Below are positions 46,476-58,927 of a DNA stretch of 64,000 bases, piece by piece. Source of the DNA: Stenocarpella maydis. Its lineage: Eukaryota; Ascomycota; Sordariomycetes; Diaporthales; Diaporthaceae. Positions within the stretch are counted from its first letter, which is position 1. The number at the start of each line of letters is the position of its first letter. Location of the stretch: positions 144,692-208,691 of the forward strand of contig NQMI01000085.1 of NCBI GenBank assembly GCA_002270565.1. Direction: 5' to 3'. The translations under genes and the position numbers were made by a program. The notes under the pieces are model-generated. The model was not told where the DNA came from. It ran no database searches and worked only from the letters and a program-made list of their open reading frames with translations.

Positions 46476-47943
46476 ATAGGGAGAAGGAGGTGGGGCTGCA
46501 GGAAGATATACGAGTTTCCGAGATTTAGGTTGAGCTTGGGTGTGGGAATGTGCTGTGAAATGTTGCTCCCCTAGTCTTGCGTTGGCGTACCGTTCCCGAG
46601 TTGTTTTGTCAACGCGCTCTCTCACTGCACATGTGGGTGCTTCTCTGCTGCTGCAGTCTCAATCCCACATGAGAGCGACCTTCCCTCTAACCTTCTACAA
46701 GTCAGTCTGTGGCCTGGACAGGTTAGACATTTCGGTTCAGGGCAACAGTCTGGCGGCTTTCTCCTTGCATTACTGTGCTGTCTGACTGTGTAAACGCTAC
46801 TTGCAAAAGGCCTTCTGGTGCAGTGCAGCCCTTGGGCTTTCACTCCCAACTGGACTTGTTTTGAAGGCTGCCTACATCGCCAAATTTGATAGGAAGGGTG
46901 AACTCGAGGCAAAAGAATTTGGCCAGGTTTCAATCAGATGCTTTTGCAACGGCAGGGAAACTGTGGTTGAAGGAGAGAAAACAGGCATTTCGATAAGGCA
47001 CAGAGATGGGGGTGTTGTGGCTTTGGGTTCTCGGTGACTGCGAAACTCACAATCCAGACCACATTTTCCATGATATTTCGTCTCGGAGAGCCTAGCAGGA
47101 GGACACATGGATTAACAACGACCAGTCGCAAGCTTCTAGGGCCCTCCATAGGGATGACTACTTGATGAATGACGAGAATTTTGGTTTATATGAACTCCTG
47201 CAAGGCCATCATCTACTCTGAACCGTGGAACTGACGTGATTACAAAAGAAGCTCACAATTCACATCAAGACACAGCAAGAGCCTCAAAATATTGAACACC
47301 CTCAACGAAGAGGTGCGGAATGAAATTGGTATCATAGACCCATCTACCTAAGAACAAGCAGCAAAGAACGCCATGATGCATATGCGGTGCGAGAAGAAGA
47401 CCACATCGATCTCTTTCATTTTCTTGGGGGTGTGGCAGATGATGCCGTTCCTTCTGATGGTGCAAATCTAAAGAGAGGGGGGGGGTAACAGTGGTATCTT
47501 TAGCGGGCCCAGCCTCGCCTATGCAAGACATCGAAAGAGAAAGGAAAAATGCAAATGCAAATGAACGCCGTACCCTTCTATCCGTCCGTCTCCCTCATCT
47601 CATAAAATCCGTTTCAGCGTTTCCATCGTTCATATGCCCATTCTCTTAAAAAGTTCATTCATTTCCTCATGTGTTCCCATATTTCATGCCCTGGTCCTGG
47701 GTATTCCGGTTGCCCCCGTCCATTGTTGCCCTGGCCTTTCCCACGCCGTGTGTCCAGTTCCCAGTGTGGTAGGTGATGAGAAGGGGGGGGGGTTATGTAT
47801 GTACTTGTTCGCTTTGTGCCAGGTGATGGTGCGGTGGTGGTGGTGGTGATGATGCATATGGACAATCGAAAAAAGTGAAAGTAGGAATAAAAAGACAATC
47901 TAGTTTGAGAGGTGAGAGGGGAGGAGTAAGTGGCGAGAACCCC
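46476..47943. other. intergenic between convergent genes
   Basis: The 3' regions of VPS8 (+) and the secreted histidine-brace candidate (-) meet here. A run of G lies at 47778-47794. No gene recognised. Confidence 0.45.
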
Positions 47944-49341
47944 TTATGAGAGGTTGCGCTCGATGCGGGACCGCTTCCTCCTGGTAAAGGGCTGCACGGC
48001 CGGCGCAACGCCGGGGGTGGGGACCGTCAGCCCGCCGTCGCTGTCCTCGCTCACCACGCCGGTGGCGGGCGTCGGCTCCACGCCGCCCGTCGCGGACGCT
48101 GTCACGGTGACGGTGGCGACGCCCTCGGTGACGGTTACCGTGGCCATCGCACCACCTGCGGGGGCGGCCTGCGTGCCGGATGCCTGCGCCGCGGTCGTGA
48201 CGGTGGCAAAGGTCGACGCCGAGGTGGGAGAGCTGGCGGCGGGGCGGCCTGATGGCGATGGTGCGGCCGCGCCGCTGCCGGCCGTGGCGTGCCCGCTGCC
48301 GGCCAGGTCCGGCGGCGCGGACATGCCCGTGTTTGAGCCCGAGTCGGCGCCGGGGGCGCCGCCGCCGCCGACGGCGAAGTTGCCCGTCAGCTCCTGGGGC
48401 ACGGCGGCGCTGTCCCAGGACTGGCCCTTGGCGAAGGTGTTTGCGATCTTCTTGAGCTTGGCGCCCGCACCGCCACTGCTGCCGCACGCGGGGGACTTTA
48501 CGTCGCCGAGCTCGTCGGCGCAGGGATCGACGATCTCGAGGTCCATGCACGACGTGTATATCTCCGGCTTGGCGACCTTGACGCCCTTGTCGCCGACCAT
48601 GGCGTTGGGCTCGGACAGGGTGGGCCAGTCCCAGACCCAGTAGAGGGTGTAGTCGGAGCCGACGGTGAGGTTGGCGGGGAGCTGGAGGTCCGACTGGCAC
48701 CAGAGGTCCTCGCCCTGGGGGTTGGCGGCCGCCTTGGAGAACTGCTTGGTGCGCGACTTGGAGATGACGCCGTTGTTTATCTGGTAGCACTGGCCGTCGT
48801 CAAAGTTGCGGGTCGCCAGGAGCCTGCCGCGGCGGTCGCCGCCGGTGCCGTCGGCGTTCCAGACGTTGTGGATGGACATGAGCGTGTCGTTTTTGCCGGG
48901 CTTCTCCGTGCCGTAGATGAAGATGGTCCCGCGGTTGCGGGGCTTGTTCTTCTGGTTTTGCGGGAGCGTCACGTGGCCGTTCTCCTGGTGGCGCAGGGCG
49001 ACCCAGTCGCCTGGCGCCGTCACCAGCTTCGGGTACTTGGGGTTGGTGTACGCGTCGATCGTTTGCCGGGGTGAGCAGAGCAGGTCTGTGGGATAGATGA
49101 TGGCGCCCGCCGGCCGGCCGTCGGGGGGGATCAGCCACAGGTCGTCCGACGTATCTCCCTTGAACCCGGGGTCATCGCGCCCGACGTAAGCGCGCTGGTA
49201 GCCCGCAGGTGCGATCATGGTGCCGTTGGGCGCAATGCGGTTGAGCTGCTCGACCCAAGAGTGGGCAGTAGTGGCGGGAACACCCGAGAGGACGACCGCG
49301 GCCACCAGGGCAGCCCGCTGCAGGATTGAATGTCCCAGCAT
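47944..49341 (-). CDS. secreted protein with N-terminal His, LPMO-like
   Basis: A single exon of 465 residues. A signal peptide (1-26) ends VPATTA, so the mature protein would start at His27 (HSWVEQL). His118 and His123 lie in VALRHQENGHVTLP. An aromatic YTLYWVWDWP strand spans 231-240, and a SCMDLEI strand near 264-270 precedes a Cys-rich end of the core (about residue 290). N-glycosylation sequons occur at 39, 151 and 224. The rest is an Ala/Thr/Ser/Pro-rich tail ending in a basic RRKRSRIERNLS. A processed N-terminal His plus an internal His is the copper histidine brace of lytic polysaccharide monooxygenases. The core reads like the fungal HSWVE-type secreted family (a domain of unknown function), not AA9, AA11 or AA13. 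Activity is inferred, not known. Confidence 0.7.
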   Translation of the reverse strand: MLGHSILQRAALVAAVVLSGVPATTAHSWVEQLNRIAPNGTMIAPAGYQRAYVGRDDPGFKGDTSDDLWLIPPDGRPAGAIIYPTDLLCSPRQTIDAYTNPKYPKLVTAPGDWVALRHQENGHVTLPQNQKNKPRNRGTIFIYGTEKPGKNDTLMSIHNVWNADGTGGDRRGRLLATRNFDDGQCYQINNGVISKSRTKQFSKAAANPQGEDLWCQSDLQLPANLTVGSDYTLYWVWDWPTLSEPNAMVGDKGVKVAKPEIYTSCMDLEIVDPCADELGDVKSPACGSSGGAGAKLKKIANTFAKGQSWDSAAVPQELTGNFAVGGGGAPGADSGSNTGMSAPPDLAGSGHATAGSGAAAPSPSGRPAASSPTSASTFATVTTAAQASGTQAAPAGGAMATVTVTEGVATVTVTASATGGVEPTPATGVVSEDSDGGLTVPTPGVAPAVQPFTRRKRSRIERNLS

Positions 49342-52300
49342 CTTGTCTGAGTGAGGAGTGAGCCTGAGTCAATCAAGCTTGTTGTGTGTTGTGAGCGCAC
49401 GGCTGGCGTGTGTGGTGTTGTTGCAGAAGATGGATGCGCAAAAAGGTTTGCGGCAAAGGTTCTGTGCGAGAACTTGTCAAAAGAACCAGGTTGTCTGGGT
49501 TGGAGTCGCTCCTCGGCCGTACAAGTTGAAATGGTCGCGAGTGTCCAGACGGGTTGCCTTGATGTGTATTGTTGTGCAAGCACAATGGCGTCAAAGAACG
49601 AGGCTCGAATGGGGCTCGATCGAACAAAGCTGGGCGTTAAACGGCCGGCGTAACTTTCAGGCCTGCTGATAGAGAAGAAGAGAAGAGAATGAGGAGATTG
49701 TCCGTGTGATCACAGCAGCATTGTGGGTGAATTGACGGCGGGAAACGGTCCAAGAAGAAGGCGAGTGTCGGGATGGAAGCCTGGGATGTGTGGACAAAGG
49801 CCAGCCGAGGACGAGGCCTTTCTGCCTTGATGGGGAACCCGGTCTCTGGATTCCTGACAGTCGAGTGGATATTGTTGGATAGCTGAGCCGATTGGTGTTT
49901 TCCAGCGGAGGAGGCGACGTCAGGTTGAATCAGAGCAGAAGACCCGGGTCAAGTGGTGAGAGGCCGGAGTGATATGGGCCAGATGGGTCGGATGGGCCGA
50001 AGAAGCGGTCACACAACGGGCCCTCGGATGAGGTCCTGCAGATCGTATGATGACTTGCAGACGATGAAAGTGGATGTCAGAGTAGTGTAGTGTAGAAGAT
50101 CAGGTTTGGGCGCCAGTCAAGAAGGATGGAGAGTTAAAAGACCAGGAACCCGTGGGGATGGTAGACGAAGATGGATGGAGTCAACGGGCTGCAGGGCGAC
50201 GGGGCCGATGAAATCACTTGATCTGGAGCGAGATATGTGCTCACTGCAGGATGACGACTGACGACTGCGTGGACGAGGACGTGGCCTTCGTGTTTGTTTC
50301 TCGCGGTGGGCCCCAAGGGAGGGCATCCAGGCCTGTTGGGGGGGGGGGGAACGAGTGGGCATGAGAGGTCGAGGGTGAAAACAAAAAGAGAGATGTTTGC
50401 AGAGGTTGGGCGCGTGCTTTTGTGGAGCTGGGCCCGCAAGTATGGCCGGCACACCCGACTGTGGTCACATGGACCAGCCGGCCTTCCTTCTCTCGAGAGT
50501 CGAGACTCCAGACCTAGGTAGTAGTGTACACGGAGTAGTGTATACGGAGTAGTGTAGGCTTCTTCATCCCATGTCGACCACCCGTGGGAACATGGGACCA
50601 GGCTGACCAGGGCCCGGGCACGACAACAAATCAGAACGGACCAAAAGGAAAAGCAGAGGAAGCAGGAAGCGCCGGGCACGAGGCAATATCGGCAAGGGAG
50701 GGGCCAGGCAAGCATTGTTCTTGTCGCATGTGGCAGCTACCGCGTTGCAGTTGGGCCATTCCCAAATGCTGGTTGCAAACCCCACTGCGCGATCATGATA
50801 TGCGACCAGGATTTGACGATTATGATGGAGGGGGTCGGGCCTCGCAGGGGTGCAGGGGCCGGAACCGATGCGACACAGTCAGTAGGCCTTTTGCTTGCCG
50901 GCGTGTTTTCCATGATCCAAGGAACAGGACAGAAACGACGAGGGGCGAGCTGAGGTCGGAAGCCGGATCGTCTAGAACTGTCTGTGCCGCTTTCCATGGC
51001 TCTCGGTACCTGTTGTTCTAGCGCCGCCACCACCGGACAAGAGTACCCTCTCACCAACAGATATGCCGCAGGTGACTTGCCCGCGGCTAAGACGATCTGT
51101 CAGCCAGGATCAGCCTCGACCCCGCGTGCAAGCCACGACCCACCCATGCGGTCGCGTACCCTTAAGGGTGGGGCCCGCCAGCCTTGGGTGGCCCGTGCGC
51201 CCGAGCCGTTGGGGCCACTTGAGCCACTCGTTCTGCGTCGACGACGGGCTTGCCTGACCGACAGCCCGAGTCTTCACATCCAACCAATCCATCAGTCATC
51301 ATCATCACCACCACCACAGCCAACCACCGCCAGCACCTCGTCCTCACCGACCTGACTGACTCGAAAAGCACGCGTATGTTCTCCAGGAGGGTTTTTGTTT
51401 TTCCCTGCCACCCACCGCCCACTGCGCGCTTGGTCGCACAAGACCATGCCCATTTGTGGACCCCGCCCGCGGCGCCTACGGATGCACGCTCGTCGTCTGC
51501 CCAAACACCACAAACGCAGCTCGCAGCCAACCATCTCAACCCATCAACCGCGCCATGGCCTACTCCGCCGGCTACGCTAACGGCCTAGACCGCCTAGCTG
51601 CGTTGTCGCTGCAGCCCCGGCAACGCCAGAGGCTACGCCTACTTTCTTCCTGGTCTATGAAATGTATAATCAATCATTAACACGACGCCGACCATATTTC
51701 TTGACCTCCGGCCTCGTGTCTTGGTCGTGCCGGGTTATCCACGCCTTCACCCTGACCCCCAAATCTCCGGACCTCGTCTCGGCACGCCAGAATCTGTCAC
51801 CCGTCTCCCACCATGCCCGCTCCCACGCCTGACCTGGTCCTGTCCTTGCCACGAACTCGGTCCAACATCACACACACTCCAGCCAGCCAGCCAGACCTCA
51901 TGATCCAAGCCCAATGCGTCCGTCGCACGCCCAACCACTCGCCTGGGTCTGGGCTCAGGCTCTCGCATGACCTTCCTCTTGGCTTATTATTTAGCTGCGC
52001 CAACTCGGGTTCTGACAGGCCGTCATCCTGTCACGTCTTCTCGGACGCTTCGCGGCATTTGCAAAAGCCGTCGTCCAGACTGGCCGGCGTCCTACCGCCT
52101 CGGTACTCAGCTGCTCCCTAGGGAAGGCAGCATCCGTGCGGCACTCGATAGGTGGCGTTTTCCAGGCCTAAACTCCGACTATCTACCGCGCAGGCACTCC
52201 GTCTCAGCGTCGGAATTCCCCCGCCAGTAAGCCGCCCTCCCTGTGGCTCTCTGTCCAGGAGAGTTAGTCGCCGCTCCCCATGCATGGGGACCGGGCCTGG

Positions 52301-53321
52301 TCTGACCGCACTGAAACACCTCCCTGCCAAGCACCCTTTAGGACGCAGCCGATAGGCTGTCGATCTCTTTGAGCCTCAACACACAAGGCGCCGCTGCCAA
52401 CAGGGGTCCCCCGTTGACTGGCTACAAAGGTTCCAAACAACACTTTATTTCCGTCAACGGTGCTCTGCGCTATAGTTTGCAAAATATGGACCCGCACTAC
52501 GCGCTCAATTCCAAATGAGCGCTTGCCATTACCTTCCCCACAAGATCTGCCTTGCCCGCTTTTCTACCACTGACAAGGGACGAAACATGCACGACCGCAC
52601 GCAATTGTCGCAGCCCGCTTTAAGTTTCCAACGGCACAGTTAAGAATGATCCCCGTCTGATATTACAACAACCAGTAGCCGATTACTGCATTTTCCCCCG
52701 TTACCCGGAAATCAAAAGGGGCGCAAAGGCAGACGAAGAGGCCAGATGTGCTCTGCGCTTGGGTTTCGGGGCCCAGTCCCGGTGACGACCGGGAACCTTC
52801 CACCGTCTTTGCTTGATGAACAATCTGTAGACCTCGTTTGCATAGGGGGTCCGAGGTTCTCCCCACGGCGCTCGCAATTTGTGACAAGGATTTTGTAGAA
52901 ATTTTTTCCAGGCTCCATGCGAGTCGCGACTAATCCCTCGCCACAGTTGATTCATGACCACTCGCCACAGTTGAATCATGGCCAACGACGCCCGCCTCAA
53001 AAAGAAGACCAAGTGTGCCAGTCACACACACTTGCAGGTGGGTATCGTGAAACGCCAAAACCCCTGGTTTCATCCGATACCCGGTAAACGTCCCGAACAT
53101 ACCCAAGCCTTGTCAACTGGACCCTGTCTATCACGTCCATCACATTTCCCCACACCTCGGGCCAGGGGGCAGCAGCCGACCGTCGACGACGCGGTCCCAA
53201 GCATATGAACTTGCCCGGTGAGCCAGTCAGCCAGCTTACTCCCATCCCAACACTGCGTGAGTCGGCCCACCTTGGTACCATGATGCTGTTCCGGATACCC
53301 GGGGGAGGGCACCCCGATGCC
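49342..53321. other. 4.0-kb intergenic region
   Basis: Lies between the start of the secreted protein gene and the 3' end of the abaA-like gene. It holds a poly-G run at 50338-50350 and C/T-rich stretches at 51250-51550, but no frame that looks like protein. A 41-codon ATG frame at 51555 has no family features. Confidence 0.45.
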
Positions 53322-56300
53322 TCAGGCAAGTCGATAGCGGAGGTTCTTGTTGCCCGGTGGTGCGTAGCCTGCCATCGAGCCCAGCGAGTACGCGTCGTCG
53401 CCTTCCGCCTCCTCCCTGGAGCGCTTGCGGCTAATCAGCGGGCTCAGGCCGCTGCCGCCGGACCCGCCCAGGTACTCGGTAGCTGGTCTGGACAGCCCGT
53501 CATTGTGATGGCGATGGGACTGCGACTGCTGCTGTGGCTGCTGCGGGTGGAACTGGCCGAAGCTGTCATCCCAACCCGTCGTCGACTGGCTGAACTGCAC
53601 CGAGGCGTCTTGGGCCGCGACCAGCTGCCCCGCGTCGCAGTTGTTGGGAGTTGACGCTGCCGTGTTCCAGATGTCGTCGTCGTGATGACCGCCGACGTTG
53701 GCCCTGTGCTGGTGCTGCTGCTGGTGGTGCTGCTGCTGCTGCTGCTGCTCGAGCCGGTCCCTGCCGTCGAGGCTGCCGTGCATCCGCTGCAGGCCCCCCA
53801 GGTAGTGATCACTGGACTGCGGCCTGGCCTGCCTACCCACCGCGTCGGAGCGCACCACCTGTGCTGCTGCGCAGGCGTCGTACGGGTGCTGCTGCATCTG
53901 CCGCGCGCTGTCGTCGAGGGGGTTGGTCCCCGCCTCGCCGCCCAGGCCCGTCTCGTCGCTGACTGCCATCGACAGACCGCTGGTGAGGTCCGGGTGATTC
54001 CAGTCGAGCGTGAGCGCGTTGTTGTCAGCGTGGGCAGCGGTGTTCATGCTGGACCACTGCTGTGGTGCCAGGCCGGTCAGGCCCGCGGCCTCGCACCCCG
54101 GGAGAGTGGTGTCGCTCTCATCGTCCTCTGGCTCCTCGTAGAAGCTGTTGTTGGCTGTGTTGTAAGGCATGTAGGAGTCGGTCGAGAAGGACCCGCTCGC
54201 CAGGAAGCTCGTATCCGTATTGGTTGGGGTCGTGGTTGGCATGAATGCTAGGCCCTGGCCCCCTAGGTCCTGGGAGTGCACACCGATGCCCGAGGAACCG
54301 TCGAAACCAGCCACATACGACGAGGTGAGTGCCGCGGATGGTGGAGGGGTGACGAGGCCGTTGGTGAAATTCCCATGGAGACTCAGGTTTGATGGCCCGT
54401 ATGAGGGCATGGGAGACACGGGCATCGAGGAAGGGTTGGACTGGGTCCCGCCCTGCGGCATGTTCATGTGGACACTGGCGCCAGTCCAGGCCGAGCTGAA
54501 GTTCTCGGCCATCTGTGCGTTCAGCATCTGCTGGTACGTGGGCGACGGGGACATGACGACCCGGTCACCCCTCTGGGCGGCGCTGCCACTGAGCAGCATC
54601 CTCTCCTGGTGTATCGGCGAGAGCGGGTCGACGGCGGTCAAGAAGCGCCAGTTTGTCCCCGCGGGCGTCGTGCACAGCTTCTTCTCCTTGTCAAAGAAGT
54701 GGATCGTGTTGAACGTCCAGAGGATCACGGCACGCCGCGTCCAGTTCAGCTGGTCGGGCGAGCCCGGCGGCGCGGGCGGGCTGGACCACAGCTCCTGGAA
54801 CATGGCGGTGGCCTTCATCAGGTCCATCTGCGTGACGACGTCCTCCTCCTTGGCGTCGTCCTCGTCCTTCTTGGCCCCTGACCCCCCTCCGCCCGCCGAG
54901 CCTTTCTTCTCCTTGGGCAGGAAGTACCGCGGGTACGTGGCGCACAGGTCCAGGGCCTCGGCCCACTGGACCTCCGGGAACGGGACCGACCACACGTTGC
55001 CCCTCCGCCGCTCTCGGCAGTCGCACGTCGGGTTCCTGTCGTGGCAGCCCCGCACGTGCGTGAAGACGTAGCCCATCTCCAGCTCGTCCTTGAAGGTGGT
55101 GCCCCTGCCGTTGGAGCACAGCTCCGGGGGCCTCTCGAGGCGCGTGCGCACGCACCAGTGGTGGTTCTGCAGGGCCTGCTGGGCGACGGTGATCTTGACG
55201 AGGGGCCGGAAGGCGCTGCCCTTGGGGAGCTTGGTCAGCTTGGTGATGCCGTGGATGTCGAGGGTGAGGTCCATGTGGATGATGTCGCACTGGCCGCCGC
55301 CCGCGCCGCCCGCGCCGCCCTGCTGCAGGTGCGCGTTCTGCAGGTCGTGCTGCTCGATGACGCCCTGCAGGGCCGCGTACAGCTCCGGGTGGTCGACCTC
55401 CCACTCGTCGCAGACCTCGCGCACGGAGCTCGACTCGGTCTGCTTCATGTCCCAGTTGTACTCGTGCAGGAACGTCTGGCGGATGCTACGGTCCTCCTTG
55501 TCGCGGGCGCCCCACTCCTTGCGCCCGCTCGTGAACTCGTACCGGTGCGGGAAATCCCAGTGCGGCAGCAGCCCCTGCTCCGGGTGGTACGTCTTGACCT
55601 TGATGACCTCCTCCTCCCGCTTGGCGCCCGTCTCCTCGTCCGTGTAGAAGCGCGTCTCGGTCGACGACTGGTCCCGGATCAGGTCGTTGGACAGGTACAG
55701 CCAGCACATGGACGGGCTGACCTGCACGCGGTGGTTCATGTTGAGGAGCTGCCCAAAGTACTCGTAGTTGGGCCGCACGTCGGGCAGCCGGTCCTCCTTG
55801 AGCGCGTTGAGGACCGGGTCGTCCTTGAAGGACTTTTGGTCCGTGTTCTCCTTGTACCACCGCCCCGGGCTCGACTTCTTCTTGTCCTTGCCGCTCTCCT
55901 CGGACCCTTTGGAGAAGAAGAAGTGGTCTGTATGTCACTGTCAGCTCGGACCGTGGACATTTTCCGGGTCACTGAACGACAGGAATTGCCATGGGGGGGA
56001 AGGTGCAAAAGAAAAGACAAGAACCACTCACACGCCGGGTGGAACCGAAAGAAGTTCTTGATGACCTGGATGTGGCTCGAGACCTGCTTGCGCTCGCGGT
56101 ACCAGTCGTGCTTGACCTTGACCCAGCAGGGCTCGTCATCGCGGTGGGGCTTCTTGGGCAGCTTGCACTGGCAGGGCTTGACCTCCTGCATGGTGTACTG
56201 CGGAGGAGCCGGGGTCCCGGGGGGCAGCGTCTGCTGCTTCCACGCGATCCAGATATACTCGCAGATGAGCATGTTGCGGCCGTGCTGCTTGCCGTGCATG

Positions 56301-57250
56301 TGGTACTTGCGGCGACCCATGTGGACTATGAGGAGGAGGGCTATTTTTTGTCAGGGGGGCTTGTGAGACGAAGGTGTAAGACGCATGGGCGAGAAGGCCT
56401 TTTATTTGGCGGGGGAGAAGAAAAAAAAAAGGGGGGGGGGGGGCCAAAGCTTACCGTCAAGAAACGCATCCTCGAGAATATCCGGCCACTTCTGCTCATC
56501 CTTGTCCTTCTGCTTGATCCGGTACTGACAAAACTCGGGCGACAGGTAGATTGGGTTCTTGCTGTGCCTGCTCTGCCGCTGCATGCTGAGCTGCTGCCGC
56601 CGGAGCCTGAGGGCGGACGTCCCGGCGGCGGCGGCAGCAGCAGCCGCCAGCGCCGCGTCGTTCCCACCTCCACCACCACCCCCCTGCTGGTCCTGCTGCT
56701 GCTGCTGCTGCTGCTGTGAGGCCTCGGATGACGTCGGCGGCGAGGTCGTCGACGACGACGACGACGACGGGACGACCACTCTCGTGGACCCGAGGGCCTG
56801 CGTCGGCAGGATCGGGGGCGCGGGGATCGAGTACATGGCGTGCGTCAGGACCGGGGTGCACGAGGCGGACGGGGTCGCCGAGAGGGAGGGCAGGGCCCGC
56901 TGGCCGTAGGGGTAGTGAGGGTGGTGATGATGCTGCTGTTGGAGGTGGTGCTGGTGGTGGTGCTGGTGGTGCTGGACATTGCCCGTCGACTCCTGGAGGG
57001 GCTCCCTCCCGCCGATGCGGACGAGGTAGTCGGCCCTGGCGGCGTTGTTGTGGTTGTGGTTGTTTCTGTTGGTATTACTGCCGGCGTGGGCACTGCTGGC
57101 GTCGTCATAAGGGGACGGCCCGACGTGGTGGTGGTGGTCATGGTGGACATAGTCGGGCATGGGCTGGCGGGAGTGGTGAGGGTGAGGGGGCGGCGAAGGT
57201 GGTCTCTGGGAGGGCAGCACGGCGCGGTGGGCATCCAGGGAACCCAGCAT
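53322..57250 (-). CDS. abaA: TEA/ATTS domain developmental regulator (AbaA-like)
   Basis: Three exons on the - strand: 57250-56455, 56340-56032 and 55927-53322, giving 1236 residues. The N-terminus is His/Gln/Pro-rich. The TEA/ATTS domain starts at about 245 (KWPDILEDAFLDA), continues across the first intron (LLLIVHMGRRKYHMHGKQHGRN, then a second helix ICEYIWIAWKQ) and ends with RKQVSSHIQVIKNFF at about 349-363. Some 45 residues are inserted between the second helix and the RKQVSSHIQV recognition helix. The C-terminal ~870 residues contain folded parts and poly-Gln, Asn/His-rich stretches. AbaA binds CATTCY sites and drives phialide and conidium formation in ascomycetes; the other TEA family in fungi is Tec1. 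The name abaA is by domain and lineage, not proof of orthology. Confidence 0.8.
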
Positions 57251-58927
57251 GGTGGTTGGGTAAAACGCGCGGTTGCTTGGTGCCTCTTGTCTGGTCCTGC
57301 CCGTGTGCTTCGATTCCAGAGGGACGAGGCCAGGAATTCAAGTCGAATGCTTCACGGGGCAAAGGTATTTCTTCTCTCACCGTCTCTCTTCTCTCACTCT
57401 CTCTCGCTCTGTCTCTATCTCGTGTTTTTTCTTCCGCGGATTACTTTCACCTCTGTACTGCTTTCTCGTACGCGAATGACTGAGCGACTGGCTGGCTGGC
57501 CAGGAAAAGAATGGAATGGGTTTATCCGAATGAGAGAAGCGAAGGTGGCCAAAAAAAAAAGAATTCAACAATGGAATGCCTCCACGGCGTGTGTGTTTTT
57601 GGAAGGAACGTGATGTGTTTGTAACAAGGTCTGAGAGAAAAGGAAGAGAAGGAATGAACGCTTTTGACTGAGGCGAATGCTGGAGGGCCTCTGGTGGGTT
57701 TGTTGAAGGAATGCCCTCAGGTGCAGGGGATTATAATATGAAATCACTTTTGAGAGACGAGCAAGGAACAGCTACATAGATACACAGCCTATTGCTCCCA
57801 CGCGCAACACCAAAGTACGTACTAAGTGACGGACGGACAGACAGACAGACCGACAGACAGACTAACTGCCAGCCCCGGATGTCTCCTTCTCCTCTCAAAC
57901 ACCGTTGTATTATTTTCCTTCCGTCCCGCCCAAAGGGAACATGAGTCCGGGTTTGTAACTAATAACAACAACAATACCACTGGGTGGGAGGGGGGGACAA
58001 GTGATCTACCTAGCTCCCCCCCCCCCTCACCTGCTAACCGCAACACACGATGCTCGGGCAGGCCACGCGTTAAGGAGACACCTCCCCCCTCCCACCGAGA
58101 GCAGGGGAAGGAGGGCAGAAAGAGGCCTAGCCTGGGTAGTCTCGCTCGATCGCTTTGATGAAGGGTGTGGTCTCTCCCACCCTGTCGGGTTGGTCGGAGC
58201 GCAGGTCCAGTTGGGTTGTGTCGGACGACGCATAGCCTTAGGGCGGAGCAAAGGTACAAACAATCCCAGATCCAAGACCAGAGAGATAATGACTGGGGGT
58301 CTCAAAAAGATCTTCGGCGACATAACGCCACCACTCCCCTTCGAAGGCCCTACAGATAGGGCAAAGACGAGGATTCCCATAAAGACGTCTAGGAGAATAC
58401 CTTGCCGGCAGAGGTAGGAGGAATGCAGGGGTGATTATGTGGTCTTGGGGCTTGTGGCACCCGTCGTCTTATGCAACGTATGGATCCGGCCACATGGGCG
58501 CCCCAGGGCGGGGCACATCCGCCAACAGGTATGACAACGAGATTAGCGACAGACATCGTGTTCAAAGCAAGCACGAGAGAGCCCAGATGCAGACTAAAGT
58601 GTAGATAGCAGGAAGCAGTGCTCAATAGCAGGGGGGCGAGGGGGGGCAAAACTCAAGGCCAGATTGGGTTGTCAAGTGGGGCTCTCAGAGATTGGCGGCT
58701 GCTGGTTCGCGGTGAAGATCTCCTTCAACCAAGGGATGGACAAGACACCGGACGAAAGTACTCGGGGGGGTCTCCTCCCCCTAGTGCCAAGTGCCAAAGG
58801 ACAAGAAAAATAAAGACTGAGTAGAGCAAAAATACAGAGTCCAGCACGAGATATTTTGGTCTCGCCGTGGAAACCGTAAGCCCTAACTAGCCCCCTTCGC
58901 CGTTCGAGGACGCGCTGCATCAGGCCC
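57251..58927. other. upstream region of the abaA-like gene
   Basis: Lies between the abaA-like start and the 3' end of MRD1. A pyrimidine-rich CTCTCT stretch at 57377-57418 is of the kind seen in long fungal leaders. No second gene is recognised. Confidence 0.45.

Noticed and set aside
51555..51680. Short ATG frame starting MAYSAGYANGLD
   Set aside because: Only 41 codons, no family features, no splice continuation that reads as protein.
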